Shown one piece after another: positions 1-8,295 of a DNA stretch of 64,000 bases. Position 1 is the stretch's first letter. The number at the start of each line of letters is the position of its first letter. The notes beneath the pieces are model-generated. The model ran no database searches. It saw only the letters and a list, made by a program, of their open reading frames with translations, and had not been told where the DNA came from. Source of the stretch: Tissierella simiarum (GTDB lineage: Bacteria > Bacillota > Clostridia > Tissierellales > Tissierellaceae); assembly GCF_018917865.1 (NCBI RefSeq), contig NZ_JAHLPM010000010.1, positions 113,524-177,523 on the forward strand, in the 5' to 3' direction. Both the position numbers and the translations under genes were made by a program.

Positions 1-415
1 CTTTCTGATTCAATTTTATGTATTTCTTTTTATCATCTTTTTTAATTCCATGATGAATTATTGTTTCCAAGGCCTTTCTTACCTCTTCTTCCCTAAAAGG
101 CTTAACTATATAGTCATAACAATGTATCTCTCTAAAAGCCATTAACTCTCGTGTAGGAATAGCAGTAATAAATATAATTGGAGTTAGTTTATAATTATTC
201 ATCTTTCTTATTTCTTTAGCCAATTCAAGTCCCGAATAATCTTTAAGCTGAATATCCAATAAGAATGCATCATAATGACTATTTTTTGCATACCTTAATG
301 CTTCTTCAGCGTAACCAGTTATTATTACATCTAATTCGTCATCTATAGACTTTATAATAGCTGCTAGTCCATTAGCAATTAATAATTCGTCTTCAACAAT
401 TAATATTTTAGCCAT
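1..415 (-). CDS. Response regulator, receiver domain (C-terminus cut off by window edge)
   Basis: Reading leftward from an ATG at 415-413, the frame stays open to the window edge (138 codons). It encodes a receiver domain: MAKILIVEDE with the acidic pair, phospho-acceptor Asp in FLLDIQL (about residue 54), conserved Thr in IFITA and Lys in DYIVKPF. It then runs into a basic stretch. The output domain lies outside the window. The receiver resembles those of LytTR-type regulators, but that is a guess without the C-terminus. No partner kinase is visible. Confidence 0.85.
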   Translation of the reverse strand, partial: MAKILIVEDELLIANGLAAIIKSIDDELDVIITGYAEEALRYAKNSHYDAFLLDIQLKDYSGLELAKEIRKMNNYKLTPIIFITAIPTRELMAFREIHCYDYIVKPFREEEVRKALETIIHHGIKKDDKKKYIKLNQK

Positions 416-663
416 TTAAATCACCCCTATATTATTGATGATTATATAATTTTATTATATTTGAAAAATATGGAAAGTTCAACCAGCCTATGTTAAAAGT
501 AGCAGTTTTAGAGGACAATATGTATATCAAAATATTTTAAATTAATAAAGGCCTAATTTAACGTTAGATACTAATTAAAACTATACCCAATTATTACGTT
601 GCGAAAAATGAAATTTAAAAGAGTTCGCCTTTTTCGTATATAATTTATTCATATACAAAATAA

Positions 664-837
664 TATGAGGATAAACAGTTTATTGCAAATTTTTACACTT
701 ATGCTTTTGCCAACTTAGTTATTATATGGATGAAAGACGGTATGAAAGAGCCTCCTGAAATTATTATCGAAAAACTCAATAAATTAATAGAAGGAGAAAT
801 GGAAAAAGCTCTCAAGAAGTATGAACAAGGATATTAA
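664..837 (+). pseudogene. C-terminal remnant of a TetR/AcrR-family regulator
   Basis: An open frame of 57 codons with no plausible start or N-terminal HTH reads IANFYTYAFANLVIIWMKDG, then MKEPPEIIIEKLNKLIEGE, and stops at 835-837. The pattern 'FY.YA...L...W...GMKE.P..I.EKL..LI' is the ligand-domain C-terminus seen in many TetR regulators of the dihydroxyacetone-kinase-regulator type. Upstream, a TAA at 661-663 closes the frame. It is probably the remains of a decayed gene. The family call rests on pattern memory and not on a search. Confidence 0.55.
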
Positions 838-880
838 ATCTTTATTATAAAATACTATTTTGAAAAGATATATCAAAAAT

Positions 881-921
881 AAAAAACTTTAAACTAAGAT
901 TTCTAGTTTAAAGTTTTTTTA
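881..921. terminator. Bidirectional rho-independent terminator after cutD
   Basis: The inverted repeat AAACTTTAAACTA / TAGTTTAAAGTTT with a 7-nt loop is flanked by A-runs and T-runs. It lies 20 bp beyond the cutD stop and would end the leftward cut operon. It could also end any rightward transcript from the TetR remnant. Confidence 0.8.
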
Positions 922-940
922 TTTAAACACATGAGCCCTT

Positions 941-1891
941 TTAATGTTTTACAACTCGTATTGGCAAGTTGAATTTTTTAAGAAATTCTTCTATTTCTTC
1001 TAACTGTTTTCGAGTATAGCCAAAGTCTTCATCTATTGAATACTTAAGTCCTAGCTGCTTGTATTTACTAACTCCAAGCTTATGATAAGGCAATACTTCA
1101 ATGCCTTGTAAATTCCCATCTTTACTAACTATTTCTATAAACTTCATAGCTTTTTCAAGAGCTTCACGTGAATCATTCATATTAGTAATAAGAGGCATAC
1201 GAACAGTTACATTGGCCCCTATCTGAAAAAGACCTATCATATTTTTAAGAATTCTTTCATTATTAACTCCTGTTAGTCGTTTATGTTCCTCAGAATCAAT
1301 ATGCTTTAAATCATATAAAAATAAATCTACATGTTTAGCTAGTTCTTTCATAACATCCCATTCTGCATATCCACAGGTTTCAATGGCTGTATGTATCCCT
1401 TGTTTTTTACATTCCTCTAGAATGGCTGCTGCAAAGTCAGGTTGTCTAGTAACTTCGCCGCCGCCAAGGGTTACACCACCTCCCGAACTCCAATAAAAAG
1501 CACTATCCTGCATAATAACGTCCATAACTTCTTTAACCGTTGCTTCTCTCCCAGCTATACGAACAGCCTCCTGTGGACAATTAGCTTCACATTGACCACA
1601 TCCAATACATATAGCTTCTCTATTTACTCGATGCTCAACAGATCCGTCACTTAATAATTGTAGGCTGTGGACCCCCTGTGGACAGGCTTCTACACACTTA
1701 CCACAGGAAATGCATCTGTCTTCTAAGGTCATAACTTGATACTTTGATGAAATACCCTCTGGGTTTGAACACCATCTACATCGTAATGGACAGCCTTTAA
1801 AAAAAACTATAGTTCTAACTCCAGGTCCATCATGGATAGAGTATTTCTGAATATTAAAAATTACACCTCGTTTTTCAAGATTTGAATCCAT
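941..1891 (-). CDS. cutD: Choline TMA-lyase activating enzyme (radical SAM glycyl-radical activase)
   Basis: A 316-residue radical SAM enzyme that uses SAM to install the glycyl radical on CutC. The SAM-cluster motif is CxxxCxxC in GCPLRCRWC (about residues 34-41). It is followed by two ferredoxin-type clusters, CISCGKCVEACP and CIGCGQCEANCP, the usual extra domain of glycyl-radical activases. The glycine-rich GGGVTLGGGE motif is present. It is the last gene of the leftward cut operon, 12 bp after the small winged-helix-like gene. The ATG follows GGAGCTGAAGGCG. The specific CutD call depends on the CutC residues seen in the same operon. Confidence 0.95.
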   Translation of the reverse strand: MDSNLEKRGVIFNIQKYSIHDGPGVRTIVFFKGCPLRCRWCSNPEGISSKYQVMTLEDRCISCGKCVEACPQGVHSLQLLSDGSVEHRVNREAICIGCGQCEANCPQEAVRIAGREATVKEVMDVIMQDSAFYWSSGGGVTLGGGEVTRQPDFAAAILEECKKQGIHTAIETCGYAEWDVMKELAKHVDLFLYDLKHIDSEEHKRLTGVNNERILKNMIGLFQIGANVTVRMPLITNMNDSREALEKAMKFIEIVSKDGNLQGIEVLPYHKLGVSKYKQLGLKYSIDEDFGYTRKQLEEIEEFLKKFNLPIRVVKH

Positions 1892-1903
1892 CGCCTTCAG
1901 CTC

Positions 1904-2191
1904 CTAAGCCTTCCAAGATTTAGGAAGATATTTTTTTAACAAACTTCTGCCCTCGTCATTGATAGCATAATATATACACAAATCACCGCTATTGTCTAAT
2001 TCTACTTTTGTTTCATCAATTATTCCATTTTCCTTCATAGTTAATAAATGTTCAATAAAGTTTTTCTTACTGAATTGTCTTTCACTACCATATTCAGATT
2101 TTAAGCCTTCCAATAAATCATTTGCTGAAGCTTCACTAACAGTAGAAAAAAAATGTAACATTCTAAAACGTAAAGGTAACAATGATGCCAT
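1904..2191 (-). CDS. Small winged-helix-like protein of the cut operon
   Basis: 95 residues. The pattern of short helices followed by 'NGIIDETKVELDNSGDLCIYYAINDEGRSLL' (quoted here in part) resembles a winged-helix fold: a helix-turn-helix in the first 60 residues, then a beta wing, ending in KKYLPKSW. There is no signal peptide or membrane segment. It lies 2 bp after the transporter gene and 12 bp before cutD, so it is co-transcribed. Its role is unknown. A local regulator, or a helper for the transporter or activase, are possibilities only. Confidence 0.6.
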   Translation of the reverse strand: MASLLPLRFRMLHFFSTVSEASANDLLEGLKSEYGSERQFSKKNFIEHLLTMKENGIIDETKVELDNSGDLCIYYAINDEGRSLLKKYLPKSWKA

Positions 2192-2193
2192 TT

Positions 2194-3192
2194 TTATTCC
2201 CCCTTGCTAAACATTTCTAGTGGATTAATTACAACTAATAGTGCACCAATGAAAACAGCTATAGCACCAATTACTAGGTTTTTTGTTAACACTACTCCAC
2301 CTAGGAAAAAGGAAAAAACAATTCCCCAAAGAGAATAAGTGATGTTTAATGCCATTCCACGAGCTACACCAATACTACTATTAGCCTTATACCAAGATAA
2401 GAAAGATATAGCTGCCGCTAAAGCCGCCATAGCAACAACCACCAAAGTACTAGGAGTTGCTAAAAGTTCACCATACATTCTAAATCCTGCTACTAAAGGT
2501 AAAACAACTAAAGTAAATATAATACCAGATGTTGCTTGACGAATATTAATAGCTACATTTGGATCTACCATAGACATTCCAAAAGCAGATAATACCCCTT
2601 CAGCTCCCCAACCAAAAGCTGCAATAATAGCACATATTATACCAAGATAAAAATTAGGTGAGTTACCTTCAGGTGGCACATAACCAATAAGAATAGCACC
2701 AGCAACACATATAAGCATTCCAAAAGCTACACGTGGGCTAATTTTTTGTTTTAAGAATATACGACCTAAAATAGCACCAACTACTGGACATAAAGCTGAA
2801 ATAGGAATAGCATAAGCAGGACCTGCAAATTGTATAGCTAATAAATATGCTCCATTAGCAATAGGTCCACCAAGTACAGCTGCCATACATACCATAAATC
2901 CTGGGAAAGTTTTAAAACTACGTCCTATTTCCCTAAAGTTTCCTTTGAATATATTATAGATTAATAGCCATATAGCTGCCATACCATCATTCATAGCTGC
3001 ACCTACTAATGGAGCTACAAATACACTAGCACCTGATGTAAAAGGAGCCATAGTTAAAGCCAAGCCTATTATAACACCATTAATTGCGAAAGTAATACCA
3101 GAAAGTAAGCCTTGGGCTACACCTTGTCTAGAAAACTTTGCATCCATTTGCTTTTTAATTTCAAGGGCTGAGGCATTGTTCATCTCTGCCAT
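2194..3192 (-). CDS. DMT-superfamily (EamA-type) membrane transporter
   Basis: 332 residues with about ten hydrophobic helices arranged as two EamA repeats, for example ITFAINGVIIGLALTMAP at the N-terminus and VIGAIAVFIGALLVVINP at the C-terminus. A roughly 20-residue hydrophilic N-terminus precedes the first helix. It sits between cutC and cutD in the operon, so it may move choline, trimethylamine or ethanol. The direction and substrate cannot be read from sequence. It is not a BCCT- or OpuD-type choline carrier. Confidence 0.8.
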   Translation of the reverse strand: MAEMNNASALEIKKQMDAKFSRQGVAQGLLSGITFAINGVIIGLALTMAPFTSGASVFVAPLVGAAMNDGMAAIWLLIYNIFKGNFREIGRSFKTFPGFMVCMAAVLGGPIANGAYLLAIQFAGPAYAIPISALCPVVGAILGRIFLKQKISPRVAFGMLICVAGAILIGYVPPEGNSPNFYLGIICAIIAAFGWGAEGVLSAFGMSMVDPNVAINIRQATSGIIFTLVVLPLVAGFRMYGELLATPSTLVVVAMAALAAAISFLSWYKANSSIGVARGMALNITYSLWGIVFSFFLGGVVLTKNLVIGAIAVFIGALLVVINPLEMFSKGE

Positions 3193-3333
3193 ATCATTTC
3201 CTCCTTAATATATATTTACAAAGTTCAACCTGTGTCATAAAATTTGAAGAATACTTAAAATTAGACTTATATTCTATAATTTCCTTTTGAAATAAATATT
3301 CTTTATCATAGCACAGGTAAAATATTAATTTTA

Positions 3334-3370
3334 TCTAGAAGGTTTCACTTTTAAAATGAAACCTTCTAGA
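3334..3370 (-). other. Strong intercistronic hairpin downstream of cutC
   Basis: Perfect 14-bp arms TCTAGAAGGTTTCA and TGAAACCTTCTAGA with a 9-nt loop lie 17 bp past the cutC stop, in a 194-bp gap before the transporter gene. On the leftward transcript the following bases are AU-rich but not a clean U-run. It could be a leaky terminator or an RNA-stabilising hairpin that raises cutC relative to the downstream genes. Confidence 0.6.
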
Positions 3371-3386
3371 ACTTTATTTTTATTTA

Positions 3387-6300
3387 TTAGAAACTATCAA
3401 TCATTGTACGACTGATAATTTCATCTTGAACTTCTTTACAAAGCTCTACAAAGTAAGCACTATATCCTGCAACACGAATAATAAGATCACGATATTTTTC
3501 TGGTTCTCTTTGAGCCGCTCTAAGAGTTTCATCATCCACATAGCTAAATTGCATTTGTCCATTTCCAAGAAGGGAAGCAGTACGTAATAATGTAATTAAT
3601 CCTTGTTCTCCTTCTGGTGTTTCAAGAATACCTTCTAATAGCTTAAAGTTGTGAACCATTCCAATATTCATAGCTTCAACATTCATCTTGCTAACAGACT
3701 TAATAATAGCCGTAGGTCCAAACTTGTCCGCACCTTGGGTTGGACTTATACCATCTGAAAGTGGAGTCCATGCTAAACGACCATTTGGTGTTGCACCAGT
3801 TAATTCTCCAATTGGAGTATTGTTGGAAATTGATAAAGTTCCATGACTGAAAGTAGAATATAGCATATTGTAGTTTCTATGAAGTTTTTCTGTCCAATCT
3901 ACTATATCAGCTGCTATAAGATCTGCGTAATCGTCATCATTTCCATATTTAGGAGCATTTAGACAATCACGTCTTATATGTTCATATCCTTCAAAGTTAG
4001 CATCTAACGCTCTTCTGATTTCTTCTAAAGTATATTTCTTATCATCATAAACTAGTTTTTTGATAGCAGCCATAGAGTCAGCATAAGTAGCTAATCCTGA
4101 CCAAATTAAACCAGGACCATGGTTAACCATAGCTCCTCCATGAGTAACATCAGTACCAGATTCCATACATCCTTCTACTAAAAGGGACATTAATGGCTTT
4201 GGTGCATAATCTCTGTGTACTCTTTGGCTGATAACTGTACCAACAGCTGATAATTCAGTAATATGCTTTATTTGTTCCTTAACTGCTGCTTCAAACTCTT
4301 CATAAGTTCTAAATTCTCTTAAATCCCCTGTATCTAAACCTTGTTTAGTTCCATGCCATTTCATAACACCACGGTTTAATACGAATTCTATAGCAATTGG
4401 CCATTGAGTATAACCAGTAGAAGTCCATTGATAAATACGTCCTGATTTTTGTGGCTCAACACAACCCATCATACAGTAATCTCTTGCATCCTCTATATCA
4501 AACCCTTTTCTTAACATCATCTTGATATGAGAATCATCAAAGTGACAAGCAGGGAAACCTAATCCTGCCTTTACAACATCTACAATCTTCTTCAAGTATT
4601 TTTGAGGTGATTGGTTATGAATACGACAAGCTAATGAAGGTTGATAAACTTTTACACGTCTTACTGCATCCATGATTAAATAAGTTAAATCATTTGTTGC
4701 ATCGCCGCCTGAACGTTTTTGTCCACCTATTGTTAAGTTTACAAATGGTTGATAACCAGCAAAGAATTTAGCTCCACCTTCGCTTGATAACCACATCATT
4801 TCTGAACATTTGATTAAGAAACATCCCATTAATTCAAAAGCTTCTTCTTCAGTAATATCTCCAGATCTCATGCTAGCTTCATAGAACGGATATATATATT
4901 GATCAAAACGTCCAAGGGAAAGACCTGTTTGGTTTTCTTCAATTACAAATAAGGATTCAAGAGTCCATACAGATTGTAAAGCTTCTTGGAAAGTCCTTGG
5001 TGGATTAGCTGGAACGTATGCATTAACTTCTGCAATTTTCTTTAATTCAGCTTTTCTCCTTGGATCATATTCCTTCATGGACAATTCTAATGCATAATTA
5101 GATAATCTCTTAGCATAAGTTAATACTCCTTCACAAGTCTCAATAGCAGCTTTGTAGAAATAAATTTTATCTATATCTTCTGGATTTTCCATAGATAGTT
5201 TAGATAAATTTTCTTCTGCTTCAGCTTTAATACCATTGATTCCTTTAGTAACCAAGATAACATCATATCCTGGACAAGTATCTCCGCCACCATTAATTTG
5301 ATGGTAGGAAAGATCACTTACAAATGCTTCACCAGAAAATTCCCAAAGTCCAGCTTGACGATATTGCGTTTCACAAATCTCATCTATTGAACGTCCTTCC
5401 CAGAATGGGAATATTTCTTCTCTCATAACTCTTTTATCTTCTTCACTTATTATGAAAGGATCTTGAGGACGAGTGGCTATAGTGTCTAATTCATCTTTAA
5501 CCCAACGCCAAGCAATATCTGGAGAAAATGCACCAGCTCTCGGTTTTCCACAAGGATGTCCAACAATTAACTCATCGTCTTGGATCAACAATGGTGCTTC
5601 TTCACAAGCTTTTCTAAAAGCCATAGCTCTTAATAAAATAGGTGGCATTCCTGGATTATTCTTTGTAACTTCAGTAAACGCCTTGGCTCTTCCAATATAA
5701 AAACTTGGTTTTGCTTTTAAATATTCATCTTTTAGTTTTTGGAGTCTTGGTGGAAGATCGGATCTATCTTTCTTGCTGTCATTACCATGGCTTAAGAATT
5801 CTCCAACTCCGTATTCTTTTTGAATACCATTAAATAATTTAATGGAAATTGATGGTGCATCTGCCCCAAGATTCTTTGATGTTTCTAAACATATATTTGA
5901 TAGATCATTTATAGCAACTTTTCCATCTCCTATTTGTCCTCCCATACAAAGATGTTGGAACATAGGATATCCTGCAAAACTTCCTATTAAACTTGCTTCA
6001 CTAATTTCTACAAGTTTAATCCAAAGACATTCTACGATTTCATAAACTTCTGCCTTTGTAATTCTACCTGATCTTAAATCAGATTCATAATAAGGATATA
6101 GATATTTATCAAATCCTCCTGGTGAAACAGAACAATTTCCGGACTCTATTTGTAAAATTAATTGGAAGAAATAAAAAGCTTGACATGCTTCTTTAAAAGT
6201 TTCTGCTGGATATGCAGGAACCTTTTCACAGATTTGTGCAATTTCAAAAAGCTCTTTTCTTCTATAAGGATTTTCTTCATTAACTGCTAAACTATAAGCC

Positions 6301-6821
6301 TTATCTGCAAATCTTTTAGCAAACCCAATAGTAGCATCACATGCAATTATAGCTGATTCCCAGAAACTTGCTTTTTCTGCATCATCTCTATTTTTAGGAA
6401 CTCCAATTTCTTCTAGCTTTTTAAGTACCTCTTTTTTAATGTTTACAAATCCTCTAGTTAAAACTATATTGTAGTTTGGTGAATAACATTTTGTTTCTGA
6501 GCTTATTGCTTCATCTAAGATAAAGGAATATATAGATGAACTATTTTGTTTCCCATCATAAGAAGACTCAGGAAACATAAGAGAATATCTAGGTTTTTTA
6601 GCTTGATTTCCTACAATCAATTCATCTTTTCCTATACAAACTGTCATTTCTTCTAATAATTTCTTTAACACCTTAGCTCTTTTTAATACTGCAGGGTCAG
6701 CTGCAAAATCTTCATACGCCTTTGTAACAATTTCTGCTCTCTCAGTACAGATTCCAGTGTCATTTGCGAAAAATCTTTGTTTTAAAACATTTCCTCTAGG
6801 TGAAATCCTTGTGTCAAACAT
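3387..6821 (-). CDS. cutC: Choline trimethylamine-lyase, long form with duplicated N-terminal domain
   Basis: A 1,144-residue glycyl-radical enzyme that cleaves choline to trimethylamine and acetaldehyde. The core is at about residues 345-1144. It has the thiyl-radical loop MMGCVEPQ (Cys about 787), the choline-pocket pattern YHQINGGGD (Tyr and Asp 8 apart, about 506 and 514), the TSTGY segment and the glycyl loop RVAGYSA (Gly 1119, 25 residues from the end). These match the spacing of the roughly 846-residue short CutC, including Thr and Tyr 13 and 17 residues after the Cys. Residues 1-340 are an extra copy of the glycyl-radical N-terminal half: [13 protein letters not shown] versus [13 protein letters not shown], and [18 protein letters not shown] versus [19 protein letters not shown]. 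The copy has no Cys or Gly loop, so it is catalytically dead. Long CutC forms are known from Klebsiella-type (type II/GRM2) loci, where the extension aids encapsulation. It follows the alcohol dehydrogenase by 18 bp. Confidence 0.97.
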   Translation of the reverse strand: MFDTRISPRGNVLKQRFFANDTGICTERAEIVTKAYEDFAADPAVLKRAKVLKKLLEEMTVCIGKDELIVGNQAKKPRYSLMFPESSYDGKQNSSSIYSFILDEAISSETKCYSPNYNIVLTRGFVNIKKEVLKKLEEIGVPKNRDDAEKASFWESAIIACDATIGFAKRFADKAYSLAVNEENPYRRKELFEIAQICEKVPAYPAETFKEACQAFYFFQLILQIESGNCSVSPGGFDKYLYPYYESDLRSGRITKAEVYEIVECLWIKLVEISEASLIGSFAGYPMFQHLCMGGQIGDGKVAINDLSNICLETSKNLGADAPSISIKLFNGIQKEYGVGEFLSHGNDSKKDRSDLPPRLQKLKDEYLKAKPSFYIGRAKAFTEVTKNNPGMPPILLRAMAFRKACEEAPLLIQDDELIVGHPCGKPRAGAFSPDIAWRWVKDELDTIATRPQDPFIISEEDKRVMREEIFPFWEGRSIDEICETQYRQAGLWEFSGEAFVSDLSYHQINGGGDTCPGYDVILVTKGINGIKAEAEENLSKLSMENPEDIDKIYFYKAAIETCEGVLTYAKRLSNYALELSMKEYDPRRKAELKKIAEVNAYVPANPPRTFQEALQSVWTLESLFVIEENQTGLSLGRFDQYIYPFYEASMRSGDITEEEAFELMGCFLIKCSEMMWLSSEGGAKFFAGYQPFVNLTIGGQKRSGGDATNDLTYLIMDAVRRVKVYQPSLACRIHNQSPQKYLKKIVDVVKAGLGFPACHFDDSHIKMMLRKGFDIEDARDYCMMGCVEPQKSGRIYQWTSTGYTQWPIAIEFVLNRGVMKWHGTKQGLDTGDLREFRTYEEFEAAVKEQIKHITELSAVGTVISQRVHRDYAPKPLMSLLVEGCMESGTDVTHGGAMVNHGPGLIWSGLATYADSMAAIKKLVYDDKKYTLEEIRRALDANFEGYEHIRRDCLNAPKYGNDDDYADLIAADIVDWTEKLHRNYNMLYSTFSHGTLSISNNTPIGELTGATPNGRLAWTPLSDGISPTQGADKFGPTAIIKSVSKMNVEAMNIGMVHNFKLLEGILETPEGEQGLITLLRTASLLGNGQMQFSYVDDETLRAAQREPEKYRDLIIRVAGYSAYFVELCKEVQDEIISRTMIDSF

Positions 6822-6839
6822 CTATCTATCCTCTCCTTC

Positions 6840-7985
6840 TCATTTCCCTTGAAAAGTATCCCTATAAATTCTCTTAACTTCTTCTCTTGACGGTTGCCTT
6901 GGGTTTGTTATTGTACAACTATCATTAAGAGCCAATGTTGTCAAATTGTCTATTTGTCTTTCAAATGCCTCATTCTCTATGTTTACATCACATATCCCAT
7001 TTGGCATATTCATTTTTTCTTTCAGCACTCTAATTGCTGCAATTAAATTTCTAGTTCCTTCAGCCGGTGTACTGCTTGGAAGGTGTAATAGCTCTGCTAA
7101 ATATGCATACTTCTTAGCAGCTACATTTTTTGCACCACCTTCTAAGTCTGCATTATAAGCTACAACATAAGGAAGTAATAATGCGTTAGCCCTTCCATGA
7201 GGAATGTGGAAAATTCCACCTAATGCATGGGCAAGGCTATGATTAATCCCAAGTGATGCATTTGTGAAAGCCATTCCCGCCATACATGAAGCATTGTGCA
7301 TCTTTTCTCTAGCTTCTTTATTTGAGCCATCTCTATATGCATCTAGCAGATAATCAAAAACAATTTTTATCGTTTTTTCAGCCAATGCATCAGTAAAATC
7401 GCTTGCATCAGTTGAAACATAAGCCTCTAATGCATGGCATAATACATCTATTCCTGTATCTGCTGTAATCTTTGAAGGTACAGATTCAACAAAAATTGGA
7501 TCTAGAATTGCTATATCAGGAATCATCCATTCGTCTACAAGAGCAAGTTTTTCTTCTCCTATCTTAATGACTGAAAAAGAAGTTACTTCAGATCCAGTTC
7601 CACTAGTTGATGGAATAGCTATAAAAGTCGGTTTTTTAAACTCTTCTCCTTTAGAACTTTTCATCTTCCAGAAAGCATATAGTATTCCTTTAGTTGTATC
7701 TATAACCGATCCTCCACCTAAAGCTATAACAATATCCGGGAAGTCTTCTGACATTTTTCTCATACCATCTACTATCATCTTAATATTAGGATCTGGTTGT
7801 ATATCTGAAAAGACTTGACTCCTAATTCCCTTTTCTCCTAGGATTTTAATTACGCTATCAGAAAATCCTAGTTGCTCCATTACTCCGTCTGTCACAATTA
7901 GGGCTCTATTTCCTTCTATTTCTTTCAAATAATCTATCGAATCTCTGTTAAAATAAATCGTTGGTTTTATTGAAAATTGTTGCAT
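6840..7985 (-). CDS. cutO: Iron-containing alcohol dehydrogenase (CutO-like, acetaldehyde to ethanol)
   Basis: A 381-residue group III alcohol dehydrogenase. It would reduce acetaldehyde to ethanol and regenerate NAD+ inside the shell. Seen: the NAD-binding GGGSVIDTTKG (about residues 90-100), PSTSGTGSEVTSF, and metal-ligand regions DTGIDVLCHALEAYV and HSLAHALGGIFHIPHG. The length is usual for the family. It lies between the BMC-P gene (18 bp) and cutC (18 bp) in one operon. The symbol follows naming in other cut clusters. The family itself is certain, substrate specificity is inferred from context. Confidence 0.9.
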   Translation of the reverse strand: MQQFSIKPTIYFNRDSIDYLKEIEGNRALIVTDGVMEQLGFSDSVIKILGEKGIRSQVFSDIQPDPNIKMIVDGMRKMSEDFPDIVIALGGGSVIDTTKGILYAFWKMKSSKGEEFKKPTFIAIPSTSGTGSEVTSFSVIKIGEEKLALVDEWMIPDIAILDPIFVESVPSKITADTGIDVLCHALEAYVSTDASDFTDALAEKTIKIVFDYLLDAYRDGSNKEAREKMHNASCMAGMAFTNASLGINHSLAHALGGIFHIPHGRANALLLPYVVAYNADLEGGAKNVAAKKYAYLAELLHLPSSTPAEGTRNLIAAIRVLKEKMNMPNGICDVNIENEAFERQIDNLTTLALNDSCTITNPRQPSREEVKRIYRDTFQGK

Positions 7986-8003
7986 TTGCTGTTTTCACCG
8001 CCC

Positions 8004-8267
8004 TTAATTATCAACTTGTATTTGCTCAACAATAGCTATAATTGACATATTATCCTGATATATATCCTTTTTTTCATTGTTAGAGCATTCACCTACTAAA
8101 ACAATATCACCTTGACCAGCACCTACTCTGTCAACTGCAACATATGTGACGCCTTCTTTTACATTTTTATATTCATCTATTTCTGTAACTAAAAGAAGTT
8201 TTGCTCCCATTAATTCAACGGTTTTTTGGTTGGAAATAATCCTTCCTGTCACTTTTGCTAAAATCAT
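8004..8267 (-). CDS. BMC-P pentameric vertex protein (EutN/CcmL family)
   Basis: An 87-residue protein starting MILAKVTGRIISNQKTVEL, with VAVDRVGAGQGDIVLVGECS and a C-terminal MSIIAIVEQIQV. These are hallmarks of EutN/CcmL proteins, which form pentamers capping icosahedral vertices of microcompartments. The start is supported by GGAGG before the ATG. It is the only BMC-P gene seen, and lies between the aldehyde and alcohol dehydrogenase genes. Confidence 0.95.
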   Translation of the reverse strand: MILAKVTGRIISNQKTVELMGAKLLLVTEIDEYKNVKEGVTYVAVDRVGAGQGDIVLVGECSNNEKKDIYQDNMSIIAIVEQIQVDN

Positions 8268-8295
8268 TTTATTCCTCCTAAAATCACTTTAAACA

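Noticed and set aside
2194..3192. Naming the membrane protein as a choline importer
   Set aside because: It is a DMT/EamA protein and not a known choline carrier family. Context does not decide substrate or direction.
3193..3386. Separate promoter for the transporter-cutD segment
   Set aside because: I saw AT-rich bases but no -35/-10 pair with good spacing, so the region is treated as intercistronic.
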